A DNA stretch of 64,000 bases from Mucilaginibacter sp. CSA2-8R (lineage in GTDB: Bacteria > Bacteroidota > Bacteroidia > Sphingobacteriales > Sphingobacteriaceae). A program made the position numbers and the translations under genes. The stretch's first letter is position 1. Every line of letters starts with the position of its first letter. The stretch spans positions 2,232,001-2,296,000 of the forward strand of contig NZ_CP152389.1 of the NCBI RefSeq assembly GCF_038806765.1. Direction: 5' to 3'. Positions 26,832 to 35,155 of the stretch are shown here, piece by piece. Below the pieces are notes generated by a model, which saw nothing but the letters and a program-made list of their open reading frames with translations, searched no databases and was not told where the DNA came from.

Positions 26832-26836
26832 CGGAA

Positions 26837-26862
26837 AAAGGCCCTCCAACGTGAGGGCCTTT
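26837..26862. terminator. Bidirectional terminator
   Basis: A 10-bp perfect stem aaaggccctc/gagggccttt (26837-26846 with 26853-26862, loop caacgt) serves the small lipoprotein gene and, in the other direction, the glycosyltransferase gene ending at 26871. Confidence 0.9.
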
Positions 26863-26870
26863 ATATTCTA

Positions 26871-27818
26871 TCAGGCAATAGCCCTTTTACCAGTCACTAC
26901 TTTTCTAACCTGGTAGGTTTTTTTGTTCTGCGACTCAAAATAAGTGCGCACGTTTACCTCAGCCAGTATGCCCAGTGTAATTAACTGCACACCACCCAGC
27001 AAAAATATTAGGCCCAATATTAATAATGGTTTCCCGCCTATATCGTGGCCCAATAATTTATACACAAGCAGGTAGGCGTTAATTAGCACTCCTAAAAAAA
27101 ATGCAATAAAACCAATGCTGCCAAACAGGTGCATCGGCTTCTGGATATACTTACGGAAAAATACCATAAGTATCAAATCGCTGATTACCTTAAAGGTACG
27201 GTTAATGCCATATTTTGATGTGCCATGTATGCGTGCATGATGCTTTACATCAACCTGCGTAATGCGGGCGCCCTGCAGCTTAGCCAGTACCGGTATAAAG
27301 CGGTGCAGCTCTCCATATAGTCCTAAGTCTTCCGCAATTTCCCTGCGGAATATTTTAAGCGTACAGCCGTAATCTTTAATGTAAACGCCTGTCATGCGCC
27401 TAATAAGGGCATTAGCAATCTTGCTTGGTATTTTGCGTAGTACCACACCATCCTGGCGGTTGGCCCGGTTACCTGCCACTACATCCCAGTCCTCATCTCT
27501 CAGCTTTTGCAGCATAAACGGAATGTCGCTGGGGTCGTTTTGTAAATCGCCGTCTAACAGAGCAATATATTCGCCGGTAGTGTGGTCAATGCCAGCGGTC
27601 ATGGCCGTGCTCTGGCCGTAATTTTTACGCAGTTCAACCAGTTTAATGCGTTCATCAGCGTGGGCAACAATCTCTCGGCGGGTGCCGTCTTCCGATCCGT
27701 CGTCAACAAAAATTACCTCGTAGTCAATAGCCGGTAGTGCTTTTCTTATTTCTTCTATCAGAGGTTTGATGTTTTCCTCTTCGTTCATCACAGTTATAAC
27801 AACTGATAATTCCGGCAT
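26871..27818 (-). CDS. Membrane-anchored GT2 glycosyltransferase (DPM1/GtrB-like)
   Basis: A 315-residue family-2 glycosyltransferase of the dolichol/undecaprenyl-phosphate sugar synthase type. It uses a nucleotide sugar to glycosylate a lipid carrier on the inner face of the membrane. Visible motifs are VVITVMNEEENI, FVDDGSEDGT, LRKNYGQSTAMTAGIDHTTGEYIALLDGDLQNDPSDI with the metal-binding DGD, and GDL-QND. Two transmembrane helices close the protein (FGSIGFIAFFLGVLINAYLLVYKLL and PLLILGLIFLLGGVQLITLGIL). The start at 27818 is fixed by the promoter at 27843-27871, which covers an alternative ATG at 27845. Confidence 0.9.
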   Translation of the reverse strand: MPELSVVITVMNEEENIKPLIEEIRKALPAIDYEVIFVDDGSEDGTRREIVAHADERIKLVELRKNYGQSTAMTAGIDHTTGEYIALLDGDLQNDPSDIPFMLQKLRDEDWDVVAGNRANRQDGVVLRKIPSKIANALIRRMTGVYIKDYGCTLKIFRREIAEDLGLYGELHRFIPVLAKLQGARITQVDVKHHARIHGTSKYGINRTFKVISDLILMVFFRKYIQKPMHLFGSIGFIAFFLGVLINAYLLVYKLLGHDIGGKPLLILGLIFLLGGVQLITLGILAEVNVRTYFESQNKKTYQVRKVVTGKRAIA

Positions 27819-27842
27819 GGCTGTGTATTTTATTAAAGCCAA

Positions 27843-27871
27843 CAAAGATAGCTATTTTAAGCATTTACAAA
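27843..27871 (-). promoter_or_regulatory. Glycosyltransferase promoter (Bacteroidota type)
   Basis: On the minus strand, TTTG (27871-27868) and TATCTTTG (27850-27843) are 17 bases apart, a full match to consensus. Transcription should begin near 27839, giving a 21-base leader. Confidence 0.6.
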
Positions 27872-27877
27872 ACACTC

Positions 27878-28234
27878 CTATAGATGCCGTTTCATTTCGC
27901 TACGGCGCATAGGCATGGCATCAATTGTACTGTACAGTTTTTGCAGGGTAATTGGCTCGGCCGAGATGAGTTTATCGCCACCGTCTTTGCCAACAAGCAC
28001 AGTCGTGAAAGATGCTTTGATTTTTCGATTAGCAAACGCCTCCGGATCTTTAGATTTAATATACACCTTTACCTCAACGTCACGCTCCTGCAACCCGTCG
28101 GCATCCTGGTGCAGGTATTTTAATTGCTGCTGTAATTGCGCATTATTTTGGGTGTCGGCAAATAACAGGAACTGCCTTTTTTGCTGAAATGGATTCGGCA
28201 TAGCCATCAGTATACTCATCAATAAAACTATCAT
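27878..28234 (-). CDS. DUF4174-family exported protein
   Basis: A 118-residue protein with a short hydrophobic start (MIVLLMSILMAMPNPF) that may be a signal peptide. The body, RQFLLFADTQNNAQLQQQLKYLHQDADGLQERDVEVKVYI, followed by TTVLVGKDGGDKLIS, matches the thioredoxin-like DUF4174 family, small proteins with no redox cysteines and no known activity. It starts 38 bases after the DUF4268 gene on the same strand, with no promoter evident between, so the two probably share a transcript. Confidence 0.75.
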   Translation of the reverse strand: MIVLLMSILMAMPNPFQQKRQFLLFADTQNNAQLQQQLKYLHQDADGLQERDVEVKVYIKSKDPEAFANRKIKASFTTVLVGKDGGDKLISAEPITLQKLYSTIDAMPMRRSEMKRHL

Positions 28235-28272
28235 ACCTATAACAACCGCAGGGTAATCAGATTGTTGCCGGT

Positions 28273-28734
28273 TTACTTGAGCGCATCAAAGCTATACTTG
28301 GCAGTGCTCCAAAAATCATCTAAAGCAATAATACGTGGTTTGAAAAAAGAGATCAGTGCTGGCCAGTCGTTGCGGTTAAATACGCTGGCATTTTCTAACG
28401 TTTTATAAATGCGGCTTACAGTTTTGCCATATTCATCGGGCATGTGCAGCTGCCATTCCCATTCTTCGTCAAGTGTGCTGGTCAAAACAATTTTGAGTTC
28501 TTTAAATTGTTCAAAAAATAACTCTTGTACGCCCAAGTCAGGATGTGACAGCTCAATAGCAATATAGGCCGACCTGCTATCAGTCTGCATTTTAAAGTGC
28601 AGGTGTTTAACTCCGGTTTTGTAATTGATCCAGTTAATTTTTAATCCGTCGGCAGATAGCTGCGGCGATAGGTACTGACCAAACGTTGTCCAGAATGCTT
28701 GTCGTAATTGTGATGCCTGATCTTTAGAATACAT
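28273..28734 (-). CDS. DUF4268 domain protein
   Basis: A 153-residue soluble protein that is a DUF4268 domain from end to end: FWTTFGQYLSPQLSADGLKINWINYKTGVKHLHFKM, AYIAIELSHPDLGVQELFFEQF and DEEWEWQLHM. The domain also occurs at the C-terminus of nuclease-like or restriction-associated proteins. As a lone domain it has no assigned role. It faces an SMP-30 gene divergently and precedes the DUF4174 gene. Confidence 0.8.
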   Translation of the reverse strand: MYSKDQASQLRQAFWTTFGQYLSPQLSADGLKINWINYKTGVKHLHFKMQTDSRSAYIAIELSHPDLGVQELFFEQFKELKIVLTSTLDEEWEWQLHMPDEYGKTVSRIYKTLENASVFNRNDWPALISFFKPRIIALDDFWSTAKYSFDALK

Positions 28735-28803
28735 GTATTTTATAATAACATAACCGCGATGCGTAAAAAAGTTTGATATTGGTCTGCTAAAGCCAATTGT
28801 CTA

Positions 28804-29793
28804 ATGAAACTATTTGTCTCCCTTTACCTATTAGGTTGCCTGCCACTAACGGCGTTGGCGGCACCCGACTGTGTTACGCCAAACGCCGTAACTGCAAAAG
28901 TAAGTATTAGCCATTATGTTGCCGATAGTACTTACAGTACTACGGGTTTGTTTGCGCCCGGCACACAAGCCAAACTTGTTAGTAAGCAATTTGAGTTTAC
29001 CGAGGGGCCGGCTGCAGATAACCAGGGCAATATATTTTTTACCGACCAGCCCAATAACACCATTTGGGAGTACGATACGAAAGGTAAGTTAAGCAAGTTT
29101 GCTGACAGTGCAGGCCGCTCAAACGGCATGTATTTTGACCGTCGGGGAAACCTGGTGACCTGCGCCGATGCCAACAACGAGCTTTGGCAGTTTAAGCGCA
29201 ATGGCAAACGTGAGACGGTTTTAATGACCAGTTTTAATGGCAAAAAGTTTAACGGTCCCAACGATTTATGGATAGATGCTAAAGGCGGCATTTACTTTAC
29301 CGACCCATACTACCAGCGCCCATACTGGACGCGCACCGCTACCGAATTGGACGGTCAAAAAGTATATTACCTGCCTGCCGGGAGCCAGCAAGCCAGGGTA
29401 GCCAGTGCCCAACTGCAAAAGCCAAACGGCATTGCCGGCACCCGCGATGGCAAATACCTTTACGTGGCCGACATACAAGGTAATAAGACTTACCGGTTTA
29501 GTATCGCAGCTAATGGCGAATTGATAAACCCGCAAATATTTACCGATAAGGGCTCGGACGGCATGACACTGGATGAGCAAGGCAACGTTTACTTAACCGG
29601 AAGCAAGGGAGTTTACATCTTTAGTCCGGATGGTAAACAAATAGGACTTATTGCCATTGCCGAACCATGGACAGCCAATGTTTGTTTTGGCGGCCGTAAT
29701 GGCAATACGCTATTTATCACCGCCTCTAAAGCTATATATACTTTTGAGATGAAGGTAAAAGGCAACAAAAAAAATGCCTCAGGACAGTTGTAG
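28804..29793 (+). CDS. Secreted SMP-30/gluconolactonase-family protein
   Basis: A 329-residue exported six-bladed propeller of the SMP-30/gluconolactonase family, which hydrolyses aldonolactones using a bound divalent metal. After the signal peptide (CLPLTALAAP) come the family motifs FTEGPAADNQGNIFFTDQPNNTIWEY, GRSNGMYFDRRGNLVTCADANNEL, FNGPNDLWIDAKGGIYFTDPYY and KPNGIAGTRDGKYLYVADI, with the metal-binding Glu and Asn residues present. Its last codons and stop form part of the downstream terminator hairpin. The substrate is unknown, but a sugar lactone is reasonable. Confidence 0.87.
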   Translation: MKLFVSLYLLGCLPLTALAAPDCVTPNAVTAKVSISHYVADSTYSTTGLFAPGTQAKLVSKQFEFTEGPAADNQGNIFFTDQPNNTIWEYDTKGKLSKFADSAGRSNGMYFDRRGNLVTCADANNELWQFKRNGKRETVLMTSFNGKKFNGPNDLWIDAKGGIYFTDPYYQRPYWTRTATELDGQKVYYLPAGSQQARVASAQLQKPNGIAGTRDGKYLYVADIQGNKTYRFSIAANGELINPQIFTDKGSDGMTLDEQGNVYLTGSKGVYIFSPDGKQIGLIAIAEPWTANVCFGGRNGNTLFITASKAIYTFEMKVKGNKKNASGQL

Positions 29794-29807
29794 TTGTCTG
29801 AGGCATT
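29773..29807. terminator. Terminator overlapping the end of the SMP-30 coding region
   Basis: The left arm 29773-29786 lies inside the coding region and pairs with 29795-29807 over 13 positions, with one bulged G. The TAG stop (29791-29793) is in the loop. A run of A upstream and the convergent S9 gene suggest two-way use. Confidence 0.75.
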
Positions 29808-29828
29808 CGAGCTTAAAAATACTATAAA

Positions 29829-32264
29829 TTATTTTACCTGAGCAGTTTGAGTTGGCTTAGCGCTTTTAACATATTTGTTAAGCCACTCGTTTTGTTCCCA
29901 AAGTTTGTGAAGCAGGTTTTCGCGACCGCGGTAGCCATGGGCCTCGTAAGGTAAAAATACAAAACGTACGGTGCCGCCAAAACCTTTAACGGCAGCAAAC
30001 AAACGTTCGCTGTTGATAGGGTAGGTGCCGGTATTGTCGTCGGCATCACCATGGATTAAAAGCAATGGCGTTTTAATCTGGTTAGCAAAACTAAACGGAC
30101 TCATATCATAATACAGTTTTGGGTCATCCCAGTAAGTGCGCTCCTCATTTTGGAAGCCAAATGGTGTTAGCGTACGGTTATAAGCACCGCTTTCGGCCAG
30201 TCCGGCCTTAAAAAGTTTGGTGTGTGCCAATAAGTTGGCCGTCATAAACGCTCCGTAGCTATGGCCGCCAACTGCTACGCGGTTGCGGTCGCCCACACCT
30301 AAATCAGCCAGTTTATTGATGGCAGCGGTAGCGTTCATGGTTAGTTGCTCCACGAAGGTATCATTTGGCTTTTTACCATCGCGGGCAACAATCGGCATCG
30401 AGGCATTATCCAGTACGGCATATCCCTGCGTTACAAAGAATATCGGGCCACCCGGATTGATGGTAATAAAGCGGTCTTTAGAACCTCTAATTTGCGCAGC
30501 ATCATCGGCCGAATTGAACTCGGCGGGGTAAGCCCAGATGAGCACTGGCAGCGGACCGTCTTTTTCTTTGTTATAACCTTTCGGCAAATACAAATCGCCG
30601 GTCATGTCTACGCCGTCCGAACGTTTGTATTGTATTTTTTGCTTGGTCACGCCCTGTATTTGCGGGTATGGGTTGGTAAACGATGTGATTTTCTGGTCTG
30701 CCATGCGCAGCATCAGGTTTTTGATGTAGTAGTTAGGCACATCAGTCTGCGTTTCGCGGCGGGTAACTAAAACCAGTTTGGCCGGATCAATCACATCTGT
30801 CACATACTCGTACTGGCCTTCGTTACAGCGCCAGATAATGTCGTTCTTTTTAGTGCTTAAATCAAATTTGGCCAAAAAAGGTAAATCGCCTTTTGCCGAT
30901 GAGCCGGTGATATTATTCATCAGCAGTTTTGAGCCATTGTCAACTGTGATGATTACGTCTCGGCCATATTTGTTTTTGTCGGTAACAGGTTCGCCGGGGT
31001 TGCCGTATACGTCGGTTTGATTACGGTCCCACAGTTTTTCGAGTTTGCCGGTGCCTGGGTCAAAGCGGCTTACCCGTGTGCTTTGTTTGGAGCGTAAGCC
31101 CTCGTAAACTAACGCCAGATTAGCATTGCCCCACTGCACGTTGCGAAACCGTTGCTCGGTTTTAAATAACTCTTTAGGTTCGGCGGTAAACGGCGCACTT
31201 AATGCGTAAACAGCATCGTGAAAGTCTACCTTTTTACGAATCAATCCGCTATCTAAAGGCATGGCCCAGGTAAGGGTGGCCGGTTCGTCGTCGCGCCAAT
31301 CAAAGCTGCGCGGTACATTTTGCATGTTGTCGTAACCCGACGGTCTTACTTCGCCCGAAGGCAGGTTGGCTACCGTTTTAAGCACTTTACCGCTCAAATC
31401 GGTTACTGTAACTGTTGATGGAAAGCCGGCCGCTGTAACCAGGTAGGAGAAAGGCTTGTGGAGGGTGCGCGCCAACATATATTTTTTGTCGGGCGATAGA
31501 GCGGTTGAGGCATAGATAGCCGGTTTACCTACCGGAGTTTCTACTCCGTTTTTGTTAAGTACTAATTGCGAAGTGCCGTAAAATTCAAATAGCTTTTCAT
31601 CATACGGTGTTTTAATTAAATCTTGGTAGGTAACGCTCGGGGCCGATTTGCCCAGGTTTTGCTGCACCACCGGACCAGTAGGCGAAAGCGGTTTTGCAGG
31701 CGCCATGGCAGCCGGTTTAACAATCACTTTGTATAACAGTGTGCTATTATCAACCCAGGTAGCGCCGCCACCCATTACGTTGTTGAGTGGCAGTTTGTTT
31801 ATTTTAGTGGCTTTTTGTGTAGCGACATTGATAACGTACAAATCAACTCCTTTTGCATTAGTTTGTAGCACTGCTAGTTTAGATTGGTCGGGGCTCCATG
31901 ATGCACCACCAACGTTTAACCCCGACGGTAAACCTGTAATGGTATAGGTTTTTCCGGTTTTGACGTTTTTAAGGCTCAACCCGCTAAATGAGATAACCTG
32001 CCGGCTGGGCGCAAAATTATTAGGGTTAATACGCATCCCTGCAATACGCATCTCGGGACGGGCCAACTCTTCTACCGATGGCAAAGCGTTGCGTTCGCTT
32101 AGTAACATCCATTCGCCCTTTCCGTCAATATTTACGGAGGGGGTAGGTTTAGCCAGGAGCAGGTCGGTCATAGCCTGGGGTGGCTTTTGGTACACCACTG
32201 CGTCTTGGGCATTTGCCCATAAGCCAGTGGTGATGAACAAAGCGCACAAAAACGTTTTTTTCAT
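29829..32264 (-). CDS. Exported S9D-type prolyl-oligopeptidase-family peptidase
   Basis: An 811-residue serine peptidase exported by a signal peptide (MKKTFLCALFITTGLWANAQ). ATG 32264 is chosen for that reason, because the longer frame to 32345 adds a non-signal leader. The N-terminal two thirds is a propeller. The C-terminal alpha/beta-hydrolase domain has the nucleophile in GGHSYGAFMTANLL, Asp in LIHGDADDNTGTYP and His in FLPYEAHGYRGRE. The overall pattern fits the glutamyl-endopeptidase (S9D) group. It probably degrades peptides in the periplasm. No partner genes are close. Confidence 0.88.
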   Translation of the reverse strand: MKKTFLCALFITTGLWANAQDAVVYQKPPQAMTDLLLAKPTPSVNIDGKGEWMLLSERNALPSVEELARPEMRIAGMRINPNNFAPSRQVISFSGLSLKNVKTGKTYTITGLPSGLNVGGASWSPDQSKLAVLQTNAKGVDLYVINVATQKATKINKLPLNNVMGGGATWVDNSTLLYKVIVKPAAMAPAKPLSPTGPVVQQNLGKSAPSVTYQDLIKTPYDEKLFEFYGTSQLVLNKNGVETPVGKPAIYASTALSPDKKYMLARTLHKPFSYLVTAAGFPSTVTVTDLSGKVLKTVANLPSGEVRPSGYDNMQNVPRSFDWRDDEPATLTWAMPLDSGLIRKKVDFHDAVYALSAPFTAEPKELFKTEQRFRNVQWGNANLALVYEGLRSKQSTRVSRFDPGTGKLEKLWDRNQTDVYGNPGEPVTDKNKYGRDVIITVDNGSKLLMNNITGSSAKGDLPFLAKFDLSTKKNDIIWRCNEGQYEYVTDVIDPAKLVLVTRRETQTDVPNYYIKNLMLRMADQKITSFTNPYPQIQGVTKQKIQYKRSDGVDMTGDLYLPKGYNKEKDGPLPVLIWAYPAEFNSADDAAQIRGSKDRFITINPGGPIFFVTQGYAVLDNASMPIVARDGKKPNDTFVEQLTMNATAAINKLADLGVGDRNRVAVGGHSYGAFMTANLLAHTKLFKAGLAESGAYNRTLTPFGFQNEERTYWDDPKLYYDMSPFSFANQIKTPLLLIHGDADDNTGTYPINSERLFAAVKGFGGTVRFVFLPYEAHGYRGRENLLHKLWEQNEWLNKYVKSAKPTQTAQVK

Positions 32265-32389
32265 ACAGATTTTGGTTAAATGAAAGTTTGCTGGTCTGAA
32301 TTTAACTAAATCAGAAACAAAGCCATTTATTAAGGCCTTATGCATCGTGTTTTTTACACAAATTGAAGTTTGCGCGGCAAATAAATTGC

Positions 32390-33076
32390 TTAGAGTTGCG
32401 TTAAGCGGGCCAGGTATTGAGCAAATTCGTCTTCGTATAAAATCTCTACCTCAAAGCCTGCCAGTGTAGCCACGTCATTCAGGGTATTCATATCTACGTA
32501 TAACCAGTTAAACCAGTCGGTTTTTTGTTCTTTATACTCGTACTGGTAGGCAATTTGGCCATAGTAACCGCTTTCTGGCAGTTTGCCTTCGTAAAGGTAG
32601 GCTACATCCGACGAGTCAAACAGTATTTGTCCGCCTACGGCAAGCAGGGTTTTAAAGTGCTGCAAAAGTTTGGTCAGTCCGGCCAAATCGCCGGCCAGGC
32701 CAATGCCGTTCATCAGTAAAAGCAAAGTGTCAAAACGTTGGCCGGTAAACGTAAATACGTCGGCTGTTAAAGCCTCCTTTACGCCGCGTTGCCGCATCAC
32801 CTCCACGGCAAGCGGAGAAATATCCAGCGCTGTTACCTCGTATCCACGCTCTTGTAGCTCGATTGCATGACTACCGGCGCCAGCGCCAATATCCAGTACT
32901 TTACCGCGGCACTCGTTCAGGGCCGACCATTCCAGGTCGGGCATGTCTTCTTCGGCCCTAAAATAAGCTTCGACAGGCATAGGCTCTTTAGGGCCATAGC
33001 GGTTATGTATCCATAATTTGCCGGGCATTTGTTGTTTATGGTAATCGCTAATGGCTTGGCCAAGGACGTCTTTCAT
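32390..33076 (-). CDS. Class I SAM-dependent methyltransferase, substrate unknown
   Basis: A 228-residue soluble Rossmann-fold methyltransferase. Motif I is VLDIGAGAGSHAIEL, then the acidic loop TALDISPLAVEVM and TADVFTFTGQRFDTLLLLMNGIGLAGDLAGL. The substrate is not predictable. A perfect -7 box ends four bases before its ATG, so the transcript is nearly leaderless. It stands alone between the S9 peptidase gene and the divergent DUF92 gene. Confidence 0.85.
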   Translation of the reverse strand: MKDVLGQAISDYHKQQMPGKLWIHNRYGPKEPMPVEAYFRAEEDMPDLEWSALNECRGKVLDIGAGAGSHAIELQERGYEVTALDISPLAVEVMRQRGVKEALTADVFTFTGQRFDTLLLLMNGIGLAGDLAGLTKLLQHFKTLLAVGGQILFDSSDVAYLYEGKLPESGYYGQIAYQYEYKEQKTDWFNWLYVDMNTLNDVATLAGFEVEILYEDEFAQYLARLTQL

Positions 33077-33080
33077 ACAG

Positions 33081-33088
33081 CAAAGGTA
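33081..33088 (-). promoter_or_regulatory. -7 promoter box four bases before the methyltransferase ATG
   Basis: TACCTTTG on the minus strand is identical to the box before the fRMsr gene and has the same four-base distance to the start codon. No clear -33 TTTG is seen. Confidence 0.45.
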
Positions 33089-33169
33089 AGGTTAACCGGC
33101 ATTTTTTAATGGTTGCAACATTTAAGCCTGCCGGCAAAAACCGATTAACTATATTTACGCCTCTTATAT

Positions 33170-33892
33170 ATGCCAGCCACCACCAATTTATTGTTGCCGA
33201 TAACTATCATCTTAACAGGGGTGGTGTTAAGCATCGTTTTTAAAAAGTTAACCATCTCGGCAGCAATAACGGGCGGCCTTTGTGCTATACTACTTACCCT
33301 AAGCGCCGGCTATACCGGACTTATACTTTTAACTGTCTTTTTTTTATTAGGTACACTGGCAACGGCATGGGAAAAGGAAAAGAAACAACGATTAAAAGCA
33401 GCCGAAGCCGACGGCGGGCAACGCAAGGCCGGACAGGTGCTGGCCAACGCCGGAGTTGCCGCCATTGCGGGGGCAATGGCTTTAATTTTTCCGCCACTTA
33501 TAGATAGTTGCAGGCTGATGATCGGTGCCGGCTTTGCAGCGGCCACAGCTGATACGTTGTCATCTGAACTGGGGATGGTTTATGGCCGCCGGTTTTTTAA
33601 TATCAGCACGTTTAAAGCGGATCAGGCCGGGTTGGATGGGGTTGTAAGTGTAGAAGGGACGCTGATCGGCTTTGTCGGAAGCATAGTAATTGCGAGTATT
33701 TATGCAGCAGGCTTTGGGTTTAACAGTCAATTTTTTATCCTGTTGGCTGCCGGTACATTGGGTAATTTGACCGACTCGGTATTGGGTGCAGTTTTAGAAC
33801 GAAAAGGAGTGTTGCAAAACAATGCGGTTAATTTTTTAAATACCCTGGCTGCAGCGGGATTTGCATTATTACTTAAGATATTGCTCAGATAA
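33170..33892 (+). CDS. DUF92/TIGR00297-family membrane protein
   Basis: A 240-residue integral membrane protein with about six hydrophobic segments. It matches the DUF92 family by GQRKAGQVLANAGVAAIAGAMALIFPP, GFAAATADTLSSELGMVYGRRFFNISTFK, GLDGVVSVEGTLIGFVGS and GTLGNLTDSVLGAVLERKGVLQNNAVNFLNT. Eukaryotic relatives include TMEM19 and a plant phytyl-phosphate kinase. CTP-dependent lipid phosphorylation has been discussed for the family, but the bacterial role is unknown. A -7-like TATATTTA lies 20 bases upstream. Confidence 0.88.
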   Translation: MPATTNLLLPITIILTGVVLSIVFKKLTISAAITGGLCAILLTLSAGYTGLILLTVFFLLGTLATAWEKEKKQRLKAAEADGGQRKAGQVLANAGVAAIAGAMALIFPPLIDSCRLMIGAGFAAATADTLSSELGMVYGRRFFNISTFKADQAGLDGVVSVEGTLIGFVGSIVIASIYAAGFGFNSQFFILLAAGTLGNLTDSVLGAVLERKGVLQNNAVNFLNTLAAAGFALLLKILLR

Positions 33893-33909
33893 AAATATGT
33901 TTAAACAAA

Positions 33910-33936
33910 ATAAGCGACGCTTTAGACGCCGCTTAT
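33910..33936. terminator. Probable bidirectional terminator
   Basis: A 7-bp stem ataagcg/cgcttat with a mismatched inner extension lies between the convergent DUF92 and SDR genes. The flanking T-tracts are weak. Confidence 0.5.
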
Positions 33937-33960
33937 CTGATACCGAAAATTCTGATTTAT

Positions 33961-34971
33961 TTATGGCTGACCGCCACCACCGGCTGCACCATAAACTTGT
34001 CCGGTTGCATAGCTGGCATCGCTGGCAGCTAACTGAACATAAATAGAGGCCAGCTCAACAGGTTGCCCCGGACGACCCAGCGGTGTCTGGCCACCAAAGC
34101 TTTTTAGTTTTTCCTGGGTAGCACCACCGCTTACCTGCAATGGTGTCCAGATTGGACCAGGTGCTACACCATTTACCCTGATGCCTTTGGGACCCAATTG
34201 CTTAGCCAATGATTTTACAAAGTTCATGGTTGCAGCTTTGGTTTGCGCATAGTCATACAAATCTGGTGATGGATCATAGGCCTGCTCGGATGTAGTACCA
34301 ATAATGGCCGAACCTGGTTTTAAATGTGGTAATGCTGCTTTAATAATCCAGAATGGGGCGTAAATATTGGTTTTCATGGTAGCATCAAAATCCTCGCTGC
34401 TCACATCTAAAATAGATTGACGTGATTGCTGACGCGCAGCATTGCTTACCACAATGTCTAATCCGCCTAATCCGTTAACAGTTTCAGATACCAAACGCTG
34501 ACAGAACGCCTCCGTACGTAAATCGCCCGGAATGGCTACCGCTTTGCGTCCGGCAGCCTTAATCAGGGCCACCACTTCTTTAGCATCTGCCTCTTCGGCA
34601 GGTAAGTAATTAATAGCTACGTCGGCGCCTTCGCGAGCGTAAGCAATAGCCGCAGCACGGCCCATGCCTGAGTCGCCACCGGTAATCAAGGCTTTGCGTC
34701 CGGCCAAACGGCCTGAGCCCTTATAACTGGTTTCTCCATGATCAGGTTTTGGATCCATCTGCCCTGCCAGGCCCGGCCACGGTTGCGATTGACCTCTAAA
34801 GGGCGGCTTAGGATATTTGCTGGTCGGGTCCTGCAGAGCCGGACCGGCAATGCCACCTGCATTAGTTTCGCCAACTTCGGCTGCAAAAACGGGCGCAATG
34901 GCTGTAGCTGCTAATCCGGCGCCTAAACCGCCAATTAGTATGCGCCTGTTTTGTTTATCTTTTTCGTTCAT
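33961..34971 (-). CDS. SDR-family oxidoreductase with a Tat-like N-terminus
   Basis: A 336-residue classical short-chain dehydrogenase close to the general-stress SDR (YhdF/YhxC-like) group. The NAD(P)-binding motif is TGGDSGMGRAAA, the catalytic set is Ser in TTSEQAYDPSPDLYDYAQTKAA (YxxxK with Tyr and Lys), and the ending GQVYGAAGGGGQP is typical. Unusually, the first 30 residues read NRRILIGGLGAGLAATAIAPVFA, resembling a twin-arginine export signal, so it may be periplasmic. The substrate is unknown. It is alone. Confidence 0.88.
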   Translation of the reverse strand: MNEKDKQNRRILIGGLGAGLAATAIAPVFAAEVGETNAGGIAGPALQDPTSKYPKPPFRGQSQPWPGLAGQMDPKPDHGETSYKGSGRLAGRKALITGGDSGMGRAAAIAYAREGADVAINYLPAEEADAKEVVALIKAAGRKAVAIPGDLRTEAFCQRLVSETVNGLGGLDIVVSNAARQQSRQSILDVSSEDFDATMKTNIYAPFWIIKAALPHLKPGSAIIGTTSEQAYDPSPDLYDYAQTKAATMNFVKSLAKQLGPKGIRVNGVAPGPIWTPLQVSGGATQEKLKSFGGQTPLGRPGQPVELASIYVQLAASDASYATGQVYGAAGGGGQP

Positions 34972-35102
34972 TTTAGTTAAGTTCTTTAATAATTATTAAA
35001 ATAACTTTATGAATCCTAATTGGTTTTTAATGATTTATGTTTTTCACAACCGCTGTGTTTAGTTTATTTGATTGTAAAGAAAACAGTTCTAACTCAAATA
35101 AA

Positions 35103-35133
35103 AAGGCCGCTCAAGAGTTTCTCGAGCGGTCTT
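35103..35133 (-). terminator. Terminator after the pectate-lyase-like gene
   Basis: A 14-position stem with one G-T wobble and one mismatch (35103-35116 with 35120-35133, loop gtt) is followed on the minus strand by a T run, 23 bases after the stop. Confidence 0.85.
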
Positions 35134-35155
35134 ACAAATTAAAATATAAGATATG

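Noticed and set aside
34981..35030. The string CCAATTAGGAT (minus strand) shared with the palindrome at 55741
   Set aside because: Eleven AT-rich bases shared between two spacers can occur by chance, and the flanks differ. I do not treat it as a regulon site.
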